64,000 bases of DNA from NCBI GenBank assembly GCA_016744295.1, contig JADGEQ010000020.1:1-64000 (forward strand), given 5' to 3'. This document shows, in pieces, positions 33,621 through 42,314 of the stretch. Position 1 is the first letter of the stretch. Every line of letters begins with the position of its first letter. The notes under the pieces are model-generated. The model did no database searches and was not told the origin of the DNA. It saw only the letters and a program-made list of their open reading frames with translations. Source of the DNA: Desulfobacteraceae bacterium. GTDB taxonomy: Bacteria > Desulfobacterota > Desulfobacteria > Desulfobacterales > Desulfobacteraceae. The position numbers and the translations under genes were made by a program.

Positions 33621-35348
33621 ATGGGAAAATTACTTAGGATAAACACCAGGGAGAAAACCGTTAATTTTGAAGAGACACCGGACGCCTATGCAGGCCTTGG
33701 GGGTCGCGCACTGACGTCTAAAATGATTCTGGACGAAGTACCGGCCACCTGCCATCCCCTGGGAAAAAACAACAAATTGATCTTTGCGCCTGGCATCATG
33801 TCAGGCTCTCCCACAGCCAATTCCGGTCGGTTGTCCGCAGGGGCAAAGTCACCCCTTACCGGCGGGATCAAAGAGAGCAACGCGGGGGGATATATTGCCC
33901 AGAAACTGGCCAAGTTAGGTATCACCGGCCTGATTCTTGAGGACAAACCAGATTCAGATGATTACAACATGATTGTTATCAACAAAGACGGAGTGGAGAT
34001 CCTTCCTGCCGGAGATCTTGTCAAGGCCGGCAACTATGAGGTCATGGAAAAACTTTGGGCCAAATATGGTAAAAATACAGGGATCTTAAGCATTGGCCAG
34101 GCAGGCGAACAATGCCTGAAAGGTGCTTCAATCCAACAGGCCGACTTGAACGGCCGTCCCGGACGTGCCCACGGCCGTGGTGGTTTGGGTGCTGTCATGG
34201 GATCCAAAAAGATTAAAGCCATCGTCGTGGACGACAAAGGTGCACCCCGGATAGAAATTAATGATCCAGAGGCCTTTAAGGCCGCCAACAAGCGCTGGGT
34301 TGAAATGCTTCGGAAGCATCCGGTAACAGGAGAAGGTCTGCCCGCACTGGGCACAGCCGTCCTGGTAAACGTCATCAATGAAGCTGGTACCCTGCCCACC
34401 AAAAACTTTCGGAGCGGCCGGTTTGAGGATGTCCAGAGTATCAGTGGCGAAACCATGGCGGAAAATATCGAAAAAAGAGGGGGGATCACCACCGAAGGCT
34501 GCCATCCCGGTTGTGTTATCAAATGCTCCAATGTCTACCATGACAAGGACGGCAAGTACCTGACCTCTGGTTTAGAATATGAAACCATCTGGGCATTTGG
34601 TGCCCACACCACCATCAAGGATCTGGATCAAATCGCCACCATGGACAGGCTTTGTGATGACTTTGGCCTGGACACCATCGATACAGGTGTGGCCCTGGGC
34701 GTTGCCATGGAAGGCGGCATGATTCCCTGGGGGGATGGAAAGGCAGCCATTGACCTTCTTTCCAAGGTTGGCGAATATGCCCCGGAGGGCAAGATTATTG
34801 GCAGCGGTGCTAAGTTTACCGGGGATGCCCTGGGTGTTACCAGGATACCCGTGGTGAAAAATCAGGCATTTCCTGCCTATGATCCCCGCTCTTGCAAGGG
34901 CCAGGGCGTAACCTATGCCACCACGCCCATGGGGGCAGACCACACAGCAGGATACGGGGTTACTGCCAATATTCTGGGCGTGGGCGGATCCATTGATCCA
35001 ACCAAAAAAGAGGGAAATGTGGAACTTTCCCAGGGCCTCCAGATCGCCACGGCAGCCATTGATGCGGCCGGTCTTTGTCTGTTTGTCGCCTTTGCGGTTC
35101 TGGACAATGAAGACGGCCTTCCCACAATCGCCCAGATGCTCAACGCCCAGTACGGTCTTGAGCTGACCCCGGATGATATTATGGAACTGGGTAAATCCGT
35201 CCTCAGGAACGAAAAAGAGTTCAACAAACAAGCCGGGTTTACCAAGGCGGATGACCAGCTTCCTGAATTTTTCCAGGAAGAGTTCCCTCCTCACAAAACC
35301 ACCTGGGATTTTACCAGTGACGATCTGCAAAAGACCCTTGATTTTTAA
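33621..35348 (+). CDS. Aldehyde ferredoxin oxidoreductase-family enzyme
   Basis: A tungsten/molybdenum bis-pterin enzyme that oxidises aldehydes (or reduces acids) with ferredoxin. The 575-residue product has the N-terminal AGLGGRALTSKMILDEV, SPTANSGRLSAGAKSPLTGG and GRPGRAHGRGGLGAVMGSKK (pterin-binding). Cluster cysteines are C294, C298 and C302 (GCHPGCVIKC), with the fourth at C486 (AAGLCLF). The spacing Cx3Cx3C differs from the Cx2Cx3C of Pyrococcus AOR and suggests the YdhV-like subgroup. An excellent AAGGAGG precedes the ATG at 33621. It is a single-gene unit ended by the terminator at 35381. Confidence 0.85.
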   Translation: MGKLLRINTREKTVNFEETPDAYAGLGGRALTSKMILDEVPATCHPLGKNNKLIFAPGIMSGSPTANSGRLSAGAKSPLTGGIKESNAGGYIAQKLAKLGITGLILEDKPDSDDYNMIVINKDGVEILPAGDLVKAGNYEVMEKLWAKYGKNTGILSIGQAGEQCLKGASIQQADLNGRPGRAHGRGGLGAVMGSKKIKAIVVDDKGAPRIEINDPEAFKAANKRWVEMLRKHPVTGEGLPALGTAVLVNVINEAGTLPTKNFRSGRFEDVQSISGETMAENIEKRGGITTEGCHPGCVIKCSNVYHDKDGKYLTSGLEYETIWAFGAHTTIKDLDQIATMDRLCDDFGLDTIDTGVALGVAMEGGMIPWGDGKAAIDLLSKVGEYAPEGKIIGSGAKFTGDALGVTRIPVVKNQAFPAYDPRSCKGQGVTYATTPMGADHTAGYGVTANILGVGGSIDPTKKEGNVELSQGLQIATAAIDAAGLCLFVAFAVLDNEDGLPTIAQMLNAQYGLELTPDDIMELGKSVLRNEKEFNKQAGFTKADDQLPEFFQEEFPPHKTTWDFTSDDLQKTLDF

Positions 35349-35380
35349 TCAGGCTGAATAGAACGATCCGATCGTTAAAC

Positions 35381-35413
35381 AAAAGGGGCAGAGATCTTTT
35401 CTGCCCCTTCTTC
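35381..35413 (+). terminator. Terminator after the AOR gene
   Basis: AAGGGGCAGA (35383-35392) pairs with TCTGCCCCTT (35400-35409), leaving a 7-base loop, followed by cttc. The T-run is short, but the 10-base stem 30 bases after the stop is convincing. It may also serve the convergent SRPBCC gene. Confidence 0.65.
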
Positions 35414-35453
35414 ATCCTTAATTTTTTATATTTTCAAAAAGGGGACTCTGTTT

Positions 35454-35894
35454 TCAGGAACAATATTGGTCCGCTAACTTTTTCATCCCTTTTCGCATTG
35501 GGGTTTCAATGGCTTTTTTTATGATAGCGCCCAGAAAAAAAAACGGCAGTTTCGGTTCAAAATCAATCCTGTAATCAACCCGGGTCCTGCCCTGCTCCTC
35601 GGTAAATTCCATACACCCCCTGTGATTTTTTACGGGACTTCCCTTGCTGATCCTATAGGCCATCAACTGATTTGGTTCAAAGGCAACAACTGATTCCTCA
35701 AAGCTAAGGCCGGCAAACACATTGATCCGCCTGACAGATCCCACTCCATTTTTATTTTTCCCCCTGCTGTCAACCACCCGTTTTGTTTTTGCTTTGATGA
35801 TCCGGCCAAATTTTTCATGGTCGGTTAAAATGTCAAAAATAGTTTCAACTGGCGCGTTGAACGACTGGGTAATGATTATTTTCTGTTCGCCCAT
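35454..35894 (-). CDS. SRPBCC/polyketide cyclase-like protein
   Basis: A 146-residue START-like fold protein. IIITQSFNAPVETIFDILTDHEKFGRI opens the fold, a basic VRRINVFAGLSFEESVVAFEPN segment follows, and the C-terminal helix is LGAIIKKAIETPMRKGMKKLADQYCS. Proteins of this fold bind hydrophobic ligands; none can be named here. It reads convergently with the AOR gene. GGGGAAGG precedes the ATG at 35894. YgjV lies 15 bases upstream on the same strand. Confidence 0.7.
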   Translation of the reverse strand: MGEQKIIITQSFNAPVETIFDILTDHEKFGRIIKAKTKRVVDSRGKNKNGVGSVRRINVFAGLSFEESVVAFEPNQLMAYRISKGSPVKNHRGCMEFTEEQGRTRVDYRIDFEPKLPFFFLGAIIKKAIETPMRKGMKKLADQYCS

Positions 35895-35909
35895 TGCCTT
35901 CCCCTTTAT

Positions 35910-36416
35910 TTAATCTATATTGTTTTGCCCTTTTAAATAAAAACGATAATAACCAATAAAATTACTGCTTAGAAATAAAACTTCCATTAATACGGCAACA
36001 GGAGAGGCCGCAAAAAAGTTATGGCACAACCAGAACAGGGTTCCTATTATCATTAATAGCCGTAGTTTTTTATCATCATTGTTAAATGCGCCCATTGTTT
36101 GGAAGATTGATCCCAAACAGCTCAGAATACTTAAAGAACCTTGAAAGGTAAAAAAGGAAGAGACAATCGAAGCTGAAACAAAGAGTGCCATTATTTGCTT
36201 CGAAGTGGTGAAATAGCTTGTTATATACCGTATGACAGCAATTATCATTAAGGTTGCTGCGGTCCATTTTTCCAATAATAAAAAATGTGATGAAATAAAA
36301 ATACCGGCTAGGGATAGACACAAAACAATATGGGTGCGTTTTTTTAGCTGAAAAGACAACAGATCAAAACAGATGGCAATGGCCACTAAAATTTGTGAAA
36401 GGATAAATGGGTCCAA
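35910..36416 (-). CDS. YgjV-family inner membrane protein
   Basis: A 168-residue integral membrane protein with six to seven hydrophobic segments, of the YgjV (Imp-YgjV) family. The N-terminal SQILVAIAICFDLLSFQLKKR and central KWTAATLMIIAVIRYITSYF, followed by IGTLFWLCHNFFAASPVAVL, fit that family. Function unknown. It starts at TTG 36416 with AGGAAATTAAT in front, a normal site for this codon. It is probably co-transcribed with the SRPBCC gene. Confidence 0.7.
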   Translation of the reverse strand: MDPFILSQILVAIAICFDLLSFQLKKRTHIVLCLSLAGIFISSHFLLLEKWTAATLMIIAVIRYITSYFTTSKQIMALFVSASIVSSFFTFQGSLSILSCLGSIFQTMGAFNNDDKKLRLLMIIGTLFWLCHNFFAASPVAVLMEVLFLSSNFIGYYRFYLKGQNNID

Positions 36417-36516
36417 ATTAATTTCCTAAAAGGACGGTCGTAACACGGTGTTTGTAAAAAGTAAAATGCGATATCCTTTTTTTTAGCCGGGGTTCCTTAG
36501 TTTGCTGCTGTGGTTG

Positions 36517-36720
36517 TTACTCCCTGTATTCAAGTATATCTCCGGGTTTGCACTTCAAGTACTTGCAGATACTGTCCAGGGTGGAGAGTCGAATCGCTTT
36601 TGCTTTTCCAGTTTTCAATATAGACAGATTTTGTACCGTAATTCCAATTGCTTTTGCAAGCTCGATTGATTTTTTTTTGCGCATTGCCAGTACAACATCC
36701 AGGTTAACAATTATTGGCAT
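36517..36720 (-). CDS. YozG-like small XRE regulator
   Basis: A 67-residue helix-turn-helix protein (VVLAMRKKKSIELAKAIGITVQNLSILKTGKAKAIRLSTLDSI, ending KYLKCKPGDILEYRE). It is a single HTH domain of the Cro/C1 type with nothing else. AGGAG lies before the ATG at 36720. Its start is 11 bases from the stop of the DUF2975 gene. This pair (DUF2975 membrane protein and small XRE regulator) is common in bacteria. Confidence 0.8.
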   Translation of the reverse strand: MPIIVNLDVVLAMRKKKSIELAKAIGITVQNLSILKTGKAKAIRLSTLDSICKYLKCKPGDILEYRE

Positions 36721-36731
36721 GGAGACTCCTG

Positions 36732-37274
36732 TTAAACGGTTAAATTTTGTTCTTCAGTTAGAATGCGTCCCTCATCCATTATCCATGCAATCACAAAAAC
36801 AATTCCTGCAACCATCAGTATGGTAATTTCCGGAGAGCTGAACCCGACACTAATAACCCTTTGCCCCGGAGGGTTTCCCATTGAAAATATGATACTTTTG
36901 GCGGATTCATAAACGATTGACAGGAAAACCCATAACAAAAGCGCTTTTGATGTTTTTTTAAAAAGACTGACATGTTCAAAGGAAAATATTACCCCCTCCT
37001 TGTAAAAGGCGAATAGCCTTTGAAGATTCAACAGCCCGTAAGCGAGTGCCAAAAGAGGGAGCAGACTGGTAACAAATCCAATTATTTGTAATTTTATGGA
37101 CAATGGATTCAGGAGCAATGGAGTTGATGCTGCATTTGCAGTAATCAATGTTTCTGGAAAAGAATTTATAAAGGCCCAGTAGATGATATAGTATAGGGGG
37201 GTTGCCACCAGCATCAATGAAATGAGCAGGTGAAAGATTTTACTGAATTTTTTTATCTTTAATAAATTGTTCAT
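36732..37274 (-). CDS. DUF2975-family membrane protein
   Basis: A 180-residue protein with four hydrophobic segments (LLISLMLVATPLYYIIYWAF, LLPLLALAYGLLNLQRL, ALLLWVFLSIVYESAKSIIF, ILMVAGIVFVIAWIMDEGRIL). The C-terminal DEGRILTEEQNLTV and FAFYKEGVIFSFEHVSLFKKTS are typical of DUF2975 proteins. It is upstream of, and co-oriented with, the small XRE gene. AGGAG is present, though 8-9 bases before the ATG. Function unknown; a sensor partner of the regulator is a reasonable guess. Confidence 0.75.
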   Translation of the reverse strand: MNNLLKIKKFSKIFHLLISLMLVATPLYYIIYWAFINSFPETLITANAASTPLLLNPLSIKLQIIGFVTSLLPLLALAYGLLNLQRLFAFYKEGVIFSFEHVSLFKKTSKALLLWVFLSIVYESAKSIIFSMGNPPGQRVISVGFSSPEITILMVAGIVFVIAWIMDEGRILTEEQNLTV

Positions 37275-37514
37275 ACAGGGGGCTCCTATTAAATTTTAAT
37301 TTGCCCGAACATATCAGTTTAATTGTTATATTTCAATAAATAATTATTGTTTTTCGATAATATTTTGTGTTTTGTCATGGCTGTCTTGCAACCGGCAAAT
37401 GATTTTTCGGTTCCCAAATTCTTGTATGTATTTGAATAATTTATACAAAAAATATATATTAGCAGAATGATTGAACGACTGATTTGAATGATGACCCGAA
37501 AGAAGAGAGACGCA

Positions 37515-38624
37515 ATGAAAAAAATTGAACCCTATTCCGGATTTGAACAAGGCCCTATTCGTCCCCCCAGTGAGAGCGGAAGTCTCTTGATCCGTGCCAC
37601 CAGGAACTGTCCCTGGAATCGCTGTACCTTTTGCGGGTTATACAAAGATCAAAGATTCAGCCTGCGGCCAGTGAGCCATGTTCTCGGTGATATTGATCTT
37701 ATCCATGGCTATATTGAAGAGATTAAAAATGGAAAAACATCGGTTGGACCACGTGATCACACGGCTTTCCAGGCAGCCGCAAACTGGGTTCAAAATGGAA
37801 TGAAATCCATTTTTCTCCAGGATTCCAACAGTCTGATCATGAAACCCGCTGACCTTGTCATTATCCTGGCCTATTTAAAGGATAGATTTCCAACAGCAAA
37901 GAGGGTGACCTCCTATGCCAGATCCCATACCATTGCCCGCATCAGCGATGAAAACCTTGAGAAGATGGCCCGGGCAGGCCTTAACCGTATCCACATCGGC
38001 ATGGAGTCCGCAGATGACCGGGTGTTGTCATTGATTCATAAAGGCACCAACAAGGAAACCCAGATCCGTGCCGGTAAGAAAGTCAAACAGGCCGGCATCG
38101 AGTTGTCCGAATATTTTATGCCCGGTATCGGGGGCAAAAGGTTTTCCCGGGAAAATGCCCTGGAGACCGCAGATGCTTTAAACCAGATCAACCCGGACTT
38201 CATTCGACTCAGAACCCTTGCAATCCCGAACAATGTTGAACTTTTTAAGGATCTGAGCACCGGTGCATTTGAGCCCATGGGCGACCCCCAGGTTGCAGAG
38301 GAAATACTTCTATTTATCCAGTCTTTGGAAGGGATCTCCAGCACCATTAAAAGTGATCATATCTTGAATCTTTTCCAGGAGGTTGAAGGGAGACTGCCCA
38401 GGGACAAAAACAGAATGACAAGTGTTATTGAAAGATTTCTTTCCCTGGACAAAGAGGAGCAGATGCTCTATCAGATTGGACGACGAAGCGGTCTTTTTTC
38501 CCGACTGGATGACCTGGATGACCCAACACTTCGAACCTATGCCGAACACAATTATTCAGATTTCAATGTAACCCCGGAAAATATAGACAGCATTGTAGGA
38601 AAAATGATGAGACGGTTTATCTAA
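37515..38624 (+). CDS. Radical SAM protein of unknown function
   Basis: A 369-residue radical SAM enzyme. The cluster motif is CPWNRCTFC (Cx4CxxC spacing), one residue longer between the first two cysteines than the canonical Cx3Cx2C. A SAM-binding IHIGMESADDRVLSLIHKGTN (Elp3/HemN-like) and DFIRLRTLAIPNNVELF follow, and a C-terminal domain has no motif I know. I chose the ATG at 37515 over those at 37488/37491 because the conserved body starts there. It stands alone; no neighbour names a substrate. Confidence 0.75.
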   Translation: MKKIEPYSGFEQGPIRPPSESGSLLIRATRNCPWNRCTFCGLYKDQRFSLRPVSHVLGDIDLIHGYIEEIKNGKTSVGPRDHTAFQAAANWVQNGMKSIFLQDSNSLIMKPADLVIILAYLKDRFPTAKRVTSYARSHTIARISDENLEKMARAGLNRIHIGMESADDRVLSLIHKGTNKETQIRAGKKVKQAGIELSEYFMPGIGGKRFSRENALETADALNQINPDFIRLRTLAIPNNVELFKDLSTGAFEPMGDPQVAEEILLFIQSLEGISSTIKSDHILNLFQEVEGRLPRDKNRMTSVIERFLSLDKEEQMLYQIGRRSGLFSRLDDLDDPTLRTYAEHNYSDFNVTPENIDSIVGKMMRRFI

Positions 38625-38692
38625 TATCATTCGTGTAAAAGGAAAAGCGTACCCTGTCCCAGGGCTGTTAAAATAAAAAAAGGAACGAGTGA

Positions 38693-39457
38693 ATGAGTGA
38701 CAAAAAATTACGTGAACTGGTCGAGAACCATGTGCCGGGTTTGTTTTTAATCATATCGATTTTTGCCTTGATTGAGTTTGGCATTTTGATGGGGTGTGTG
38801 GCCTCTTCCGCAAATCAGAATGTTGTGAAAATTTTTAATTCAAAGAATGAACTTGTATATGAAGATATTTATAATATGAGTTATATAACCGAATTTAAAA
38901 AGATATCCGGGATAGAAAATTTTAAAGAGGAGGGTTTTGTCGTTACCCGGGTGGGAGTCGATAATAAATTTCCCACAAGAGCCTGGATCGCCCTGTCAAT
39001 ATGTGTTCCTTTGATTCTGATTTTGTTTGTGGTTTTTATTGTAAAGGTTTTTGCCGATGTGTTCCATTCCAAAAAAGAGGAAGAAGAGGAGCACATAAAA
39101 GGTAATAAAGACACTGATTTTGAAGAAACAAGATTTGAAAAACTTTTTTCCACACTTGGAAGATTAAATATTTATTCCTTGGGTTGCACCGTTATTTTAA
39201 TCGCCTTTCTCTATTGGATGGTGCCGGACCTGCTGGTATATCTGGGTAAAATCAGTTATCAAACCCTATCAGAATTAAAATGGGTAATTTTGGGAGTGGT
39301 TTTGTTTGGCGGCGTTTATATGATAATAAAAGCGTTTTTGTCCCACAAGACAAAAAATGAAATCATAAAACAACAGGCTGAAATACAGAAAAACCGTGAC
39401 AGACTGGCAATAGAAAATAAGATCGAAAAAAAACTATTGGAAGATAAGCAGATTTAA
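38693..39457 (+). CDS. Hypothetical four-helix membrane protein
   Basis: A 254-residue protein I do not recognise. Hydrophobic segments are at about 16-37, 100-125, 160-185 and 198-215. Between the first two is an extracytoplasmic stretch (about 38-95). A run of acidic residues (KKEEEEEHIKGN) follows the second, and the C-terminal 40 residues form a charged coiled coil (KTKNEIIKQQAEIQKNRD). AAAAAAGGAACGAGTGA lies upstream of the ATG. Its 3' end overlaps the convergent yheU by 4 bases. Confidence 0.65.
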   Translation: MSDKKLRELVENHVPGLFLIISIFALIEFGILMGCVASSANQNVVKIFNSKNELVYEDIYNMSYITEFKKISGIENFKEEGFVVTRVGVDNKFPTRAWIALSICVPLILILFVVFIVKVFADVFHSKKEEEEEHIKGNKDTDFEETRFEKLFSTLGRLNIYSLGCTVILIAFLYWMVPDLLVYLGKISYQTLSELKWVILGVVLFGGVYMIIKAFLSHKTKNEIIKQQAEIQKNRDRLAIENKIEKKLLEDKQI

Positions 39458-39711
39458 AGACAGGGATGATCCTTCAGCAAATCCTTTATTAACGGGTCAT
39501 CTGTGTGAAAAATATTACAGGTCTCGGTTTTACCGTCAAAAATCAGAACGGCTTTTCCTGCGGCAAGGTTCTGATAGACCTGGCCCACCTTTGTTTCCAG
39601 GGGCAGTTCAACCGCTCCGTAATCCGTACTTTCCCGGGTGATAAATTCTTCTATCACCCCCTTAAGGGCGTCTTTGCTCAATTGAGCATGGGGTATTATT
39701 ATAGCAGTCAT
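39454..39711 (-). CDS. YheU family protein (UPF0270)
   Basis: An 85-residue protein with the YheU landmark pattern: I-P-x-x-Q-L-S followed by FITRESTDYGAVELPLETKV and ending KAVLIFDGKTETCNIF. Function unknown. The start is ATG 39711; a TTG codon in front would add one residue. A hairpin (39721-39751) separates it from leuD, so it is probably transcribed mostly on its own. Confidence 0.7.
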   Translation of the reverse strand: MTAIIIPHAQLSKDALKGVIEEFITRESTDYGAVELPLETKVGQVYQNLAAGKAVLIFDGKTETCNIFHTDDPLIKDLLKDHPCL

Positions 39712-39720
39712 CAAGGGATA

Positions 39721-39751
39721 AAGGGCGGTCTCAGCGATTCAAACCGCCCTT
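39721..39751 (-). terminator. Hairpin between leuD and yheU
   Basis: AAGGGCGGT and ACCGCCCTT pair (9 bp) with a 13-base loop. On the - strand, TTTATCCCTT follows. It lies 10 bases after the leuD stop and probably ends most leuCD transcripts. Confidence 0.55.
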
Positions 39752-39761
39752 CCTTTATTGT

Positions 39762-40286
39762 TTAATAATTTTTATCTGCATATTCAAGCCAGCCACCTGT
39801 CTTGACAAGGCTTTTATCAAATTCAGAGATATCAAATGCCAGGGTCATCTTCTTGTCCTGGGAGGTAACCTGGATTGTGGATCTTTCAACATCCACAGAA
39901 ATAAAGGTGTCTTCCTCTTTACAGCAATCGAAAAGAATATCAATATCTTCTTTTTTCAGTGTAATTGCCAGCATGCCGCAATTGAACATATTTTGTCGGA
40001 AAATTCGGGCAAAACTTTGGGCGATTACCACATAAATCCCATTGACTTCAAGGGCCCAGGGGGCATGCTCCCGGGAACTGCCGCACCCAAAATTTTCCCG
40101 GGTGACAATTATTGCCACATCTTGAAGGCTTTTTTTAACATCAAACCCTTCAAGACATAAGTCTTCCAGCAGGTGGGGCTGCATGGCTGCTTTTTCGATT
40201 TCCGTCAGATATTTGGCCGGTATGATTTCATCGGTATTAATATCAGACCGGTCCAGGCACAGGATCTTTCCTTTAAATTCTTTCAT
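39762..40286 (-). CDS. leuD: 3-isopropylmalate dehydratase-type small subunit (LeuD)
   Basis: Swivelling subunit of an aconitase-family hydro-lyase. The 174-residue product shows IIPAKYLTEIEKAAM (the substrate-selecting loop region), NFGCGSSREHAPWAL and SFARIFRQNMFNCGML. These match LeuD and homoaconitase small subunits. The loop YLTEI is neither the usual leucine nor the homoaconitase sequence I know, so the substrate is open. The gene lies 9 bases after leuC, but no leuA or leuB is in the window. The operon is headed by an XRE-cupin regulator. Confidence 0.82.
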   Translation of the reverse strand: MKEFKGKILCLDRSDINTDEIIPAKYLTEIEKAAMQPHLLEDLCLEGFDVKKSLQDVAIIVTRENFGCGSSREHAPWALEVNGIYVVIAQSFARIFRQNMFNCGMLAITLKKEDIDILFDCCKEEDTFISVDVERSTIQVTSQDKKMTLAFDISEFDKSLVKTGGWLEYADKNY

Positions 40287-40295
40287 GGGGCTCTC

Positions 40296-41582
40296 CTAAT
40301 TAACAAAATAACTTGAGTTTGCGATTTTTCCCTGGATTGCTGTGGCAGCGGCGGTGGCCGGACTCATCAGGTGAACCATTCCGCCTTTGCCCATGCGGCC
40401 ATTGAAATTTCTATTGGTGGTAGCAGCCGCCACCTCTCCGTCGGCCAAAACTCCGTTACTCATGCCCAGACAGGCACCGCAGGTGGGATTGGTCACGCAA
40501 AAGCCTGCATCCATAAAGATTTTGATCAATCCCTCCTCAAGTGCCATGGAAAATATTTTGGGGGTGGCAGGAGAAACAATCGCCCGCACAGTATCCTTGA
40601 TTTTTTTCCCCTTTAATACCTGGGCAGCCACCCGTAAATCTTCAATGCGGCCATTGGTACAGGATCCGATATAAACCTGATCCACAGGGGTATCCTTCAT
40701 CTCGGACACCGGGCAAACATTATCGGGTTTAAATCCAAAGGTGGTCAGGGGTGTAAGCTGGCTCACATCAATGGTTTTTGTCTTTGCATACACAGCATCC
40801 TTATCCGATGAAAATTTGGCAAACGATGCCAGGGCAGCTTCCCGACTCGCATACTCTTCTTTGATAAAGGGCCACAGATAGTCAACCGTGGTGTGATCCG
40901 GCAGACAGATCCCGCTGGTGGCACCCGCCTCCACTGCCATGTTGGAAAGGGTCATTCGCTGGTCCATGGTCATATTATCCACCACCTCTCCTACAAATTC
41001 AATTACCATGTTTGTGGCACCGTCAACGGAAATCTGACGGATCACTTCCAGGATGATGTCCTTGGCATAGACCCCTTGTTTGAGGGAACCCACAATTTCA
41101 ATTCTAAAGGTTTCCGGTCTTTTAAAGGTACAGACTCCCTTTAAAATTCCCACTTCAAGATCTGTGGTGCCAACGCCTGCGGCAAAGGCGCCAAATGCCC
41201 CATGGGTACAGGTATGGGAGTCACCCATAATAATGGTAAACCCAGGGCGGACAAAGCCTTTTTCAGGAAAAATAGCATGGCAGACCCCGTTGTTTCCGAT
41301 GTCAAAAAAGTCACGTATCCCATGGCGTTTGGCCCATTGCCGGAGTATTTTACCCTGCATGGCGGTTTTGGAATCCTTGGCCGGGGTGACGTGGTCAATC
41401 ACTGCCTTGATCTTGTCCGGGTCAAACACCCGGTCTTTCCCACGGGTTACGAGATCCTGGATGGCCGTGGGTGTCGTAATCTCATGGCAGAAGACCCTGT
41501 CCAATTTTAATACGCAAACATCCCCAAAGGGTTCATCCACAAGGTGGGTTTCAAAAATTTTTTCCGCAATTGTTTTTCCCAT
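40296..41582 (-). CDS. leuC: 3-isopropylmalate dehydratase-type large subunit (LeuC)
   Basis: Catalytic [4Fe-4S] subunit of an isopropylmalate/homoaconitate hydro-lyase. The 428-residue product is of the archaeal/anaerobe size class. It has GDSHTCTHGAFGAFAAGVGTTDLE (the first cluster Cys region), GSCTNGRIEDLRVAA and NPTCGACLGMSNGVLADGE with the remaining cluster cysteines. The late NRNFNGRMGKGG motif is present. GGAG sits just before the ATG at 41582. It follows the XRE-cupin regulator after 14 bases, suggesting one operon whose first gene controls it. Confidence 0.85.
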   Translation of the reverse strand: MGKTIAEKIFETHLVDEPFGDVCVLKLDRVFCHEITTPTAIQDLVTRGKDRVFDPDKIKAVIDHVTPAKDSKTAMQGKILRQWAKRHGIRDFFDIGNNGVCHAIFPEKGFVRPGFTIIMGDSHTCTHGAFGAFAAGVGTTDLEVGILKGVCTFKRPETFRIEIVGSLKQGVYAKDIILEVIRQISVDGATNMVIEFVGEVVDNMTMDQRMTLSNMAVEAGATSGICLPDHTTVDYLWPFIKEEYASREAALASFAKFSSDKDAVYAKTKTIDVSQLTPLTTFGFKPDNVCPVSEMKDTPVDQVYIGSCTNGRIEDLRVAAQVLKGKKIKDTVRAIVSPATPKIFSMALEEGLIKIFMDAGFCVTNPTCGACLGMSNGVLADGEVAAATTNRNFNGRMGKGGMVHLMSPATAAATAIQGKIANSSYFVN

Positions 41583-41596
41583 ACTTTACTCCACTA

Positions 41597-42181
41597 TTAT
41601 GTTGTTTTTCCATCAAAATAATCTTCGCCGTCGGCAGGGGTGACAACCCAATAGGCCTGGAAAAGCGTGTCTGATACATTCTGGATCACATGGGGGATCT
41701 GGGAAAAAAAAGAGATGGAATCTCCTGCATGGATATCATGGGTTTCTTCCCCGTAAATCAACTGAGCACTGCCGGATACGATTATCCCCAACTCACGTCC
41801 CAGATGCCCGTTCCCTGCATCACCCCGTTTTTGGCCCGGGGCCAGCTCCAGGAAAAAAGCACTAAAGGAATGACTTCCCTTTTCCTGGCTTTCCCCGCAG
41901 AGTTTTTCATACTTAAATCCCTTTCGCTGGTAGGTCTTTCTTTCATCTTTCTTGATGATTTCAACCTTTGAATGGGTTTCATAATCTTTAAAAAATTTAG
42001 TGGGGGACACCCCGTATACTTCCAATAATTGAACAAGTGTATCCAGGGAAGGTGAAATTCTGTTCCTTTCGATCTGGGAGAGCAGACTGGAACTGACACC
42101 GGCTTTGGAGACCACCTCTTTGATGGTCAAATGCTTTGAAGATCTTATGGCCCGTAACATGGCACCCAGTTTTGTTTTCAT
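41597..42181 (-). CDS. XRE-cupin transcriptional regulator (leuCD operon)
   Basis: A 194-residue regulator: an N-terminal Cro/C1 HTH (LRAIRSSKHLTIKEVVSKAG then SSLLSQIERNRISPSLDTLV), a linker, and a C-terminal cupin (APGQKRGDAGNGHLGRELGI with HDIHAGDSISFFSQIPHVIQ). Cupin residues such as His in PHVIQN fit ligand sensing, as in PuuR/SutR-type repressors. Its gene is the first in a - strand run with leuC and leuD. A 12+12-base inverted repeat lies just upstream of its start, consistent with autoregulation. Confidence 0.88.
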   Translation of the reverse strand: MKTKLGAMLRAIRSSKHLTIKEVVSKAGVSSSLLSQIERNRISPSLDTLVQLLEVYGVSPTKFFKDYETHSKVEIIKKDERKTYQRKGFKYEKLCGESQEKGSHSFSAFFLELAPGQKRGDAGNGHLGRELGIIVSGSAQLIYGEETHDIHAGDSISFFSQIPHVIQNVSDTLFQAYWVVTPADGEDYFDGKTT

Positions 42182-42189
42182 AATCCACC

Positions 42190-42230
42190 AATTTAAGTAT
42201 AGTTAATAATTATTTAATTATACTTAAATT
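42190..42230. promoter_or_regulatory. Inverted repeat operator upstream of the XRE-cupin gene
   Basis: AATTTAAGTATA (42190-42201) and TATACTTAAATT (42219-42230) are perfect arms of 12 bases around a 17-base A/T-rich centre. They sit 8-49 bases upstream of the ATG at 42181, over the probable promoter of the regulator-leuCD operon. The spacing fits two dimers of an XRE regulator. Confidence 0.7.
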
Positions 42231-42314
42231 AATCCCTTGTCAATCTGTTTTTCCCCTTGATCTTTTTCTGACCTGATATGAAAAAGCCCAGCAAAATCCC
42301 ATAAAACATGGGGG

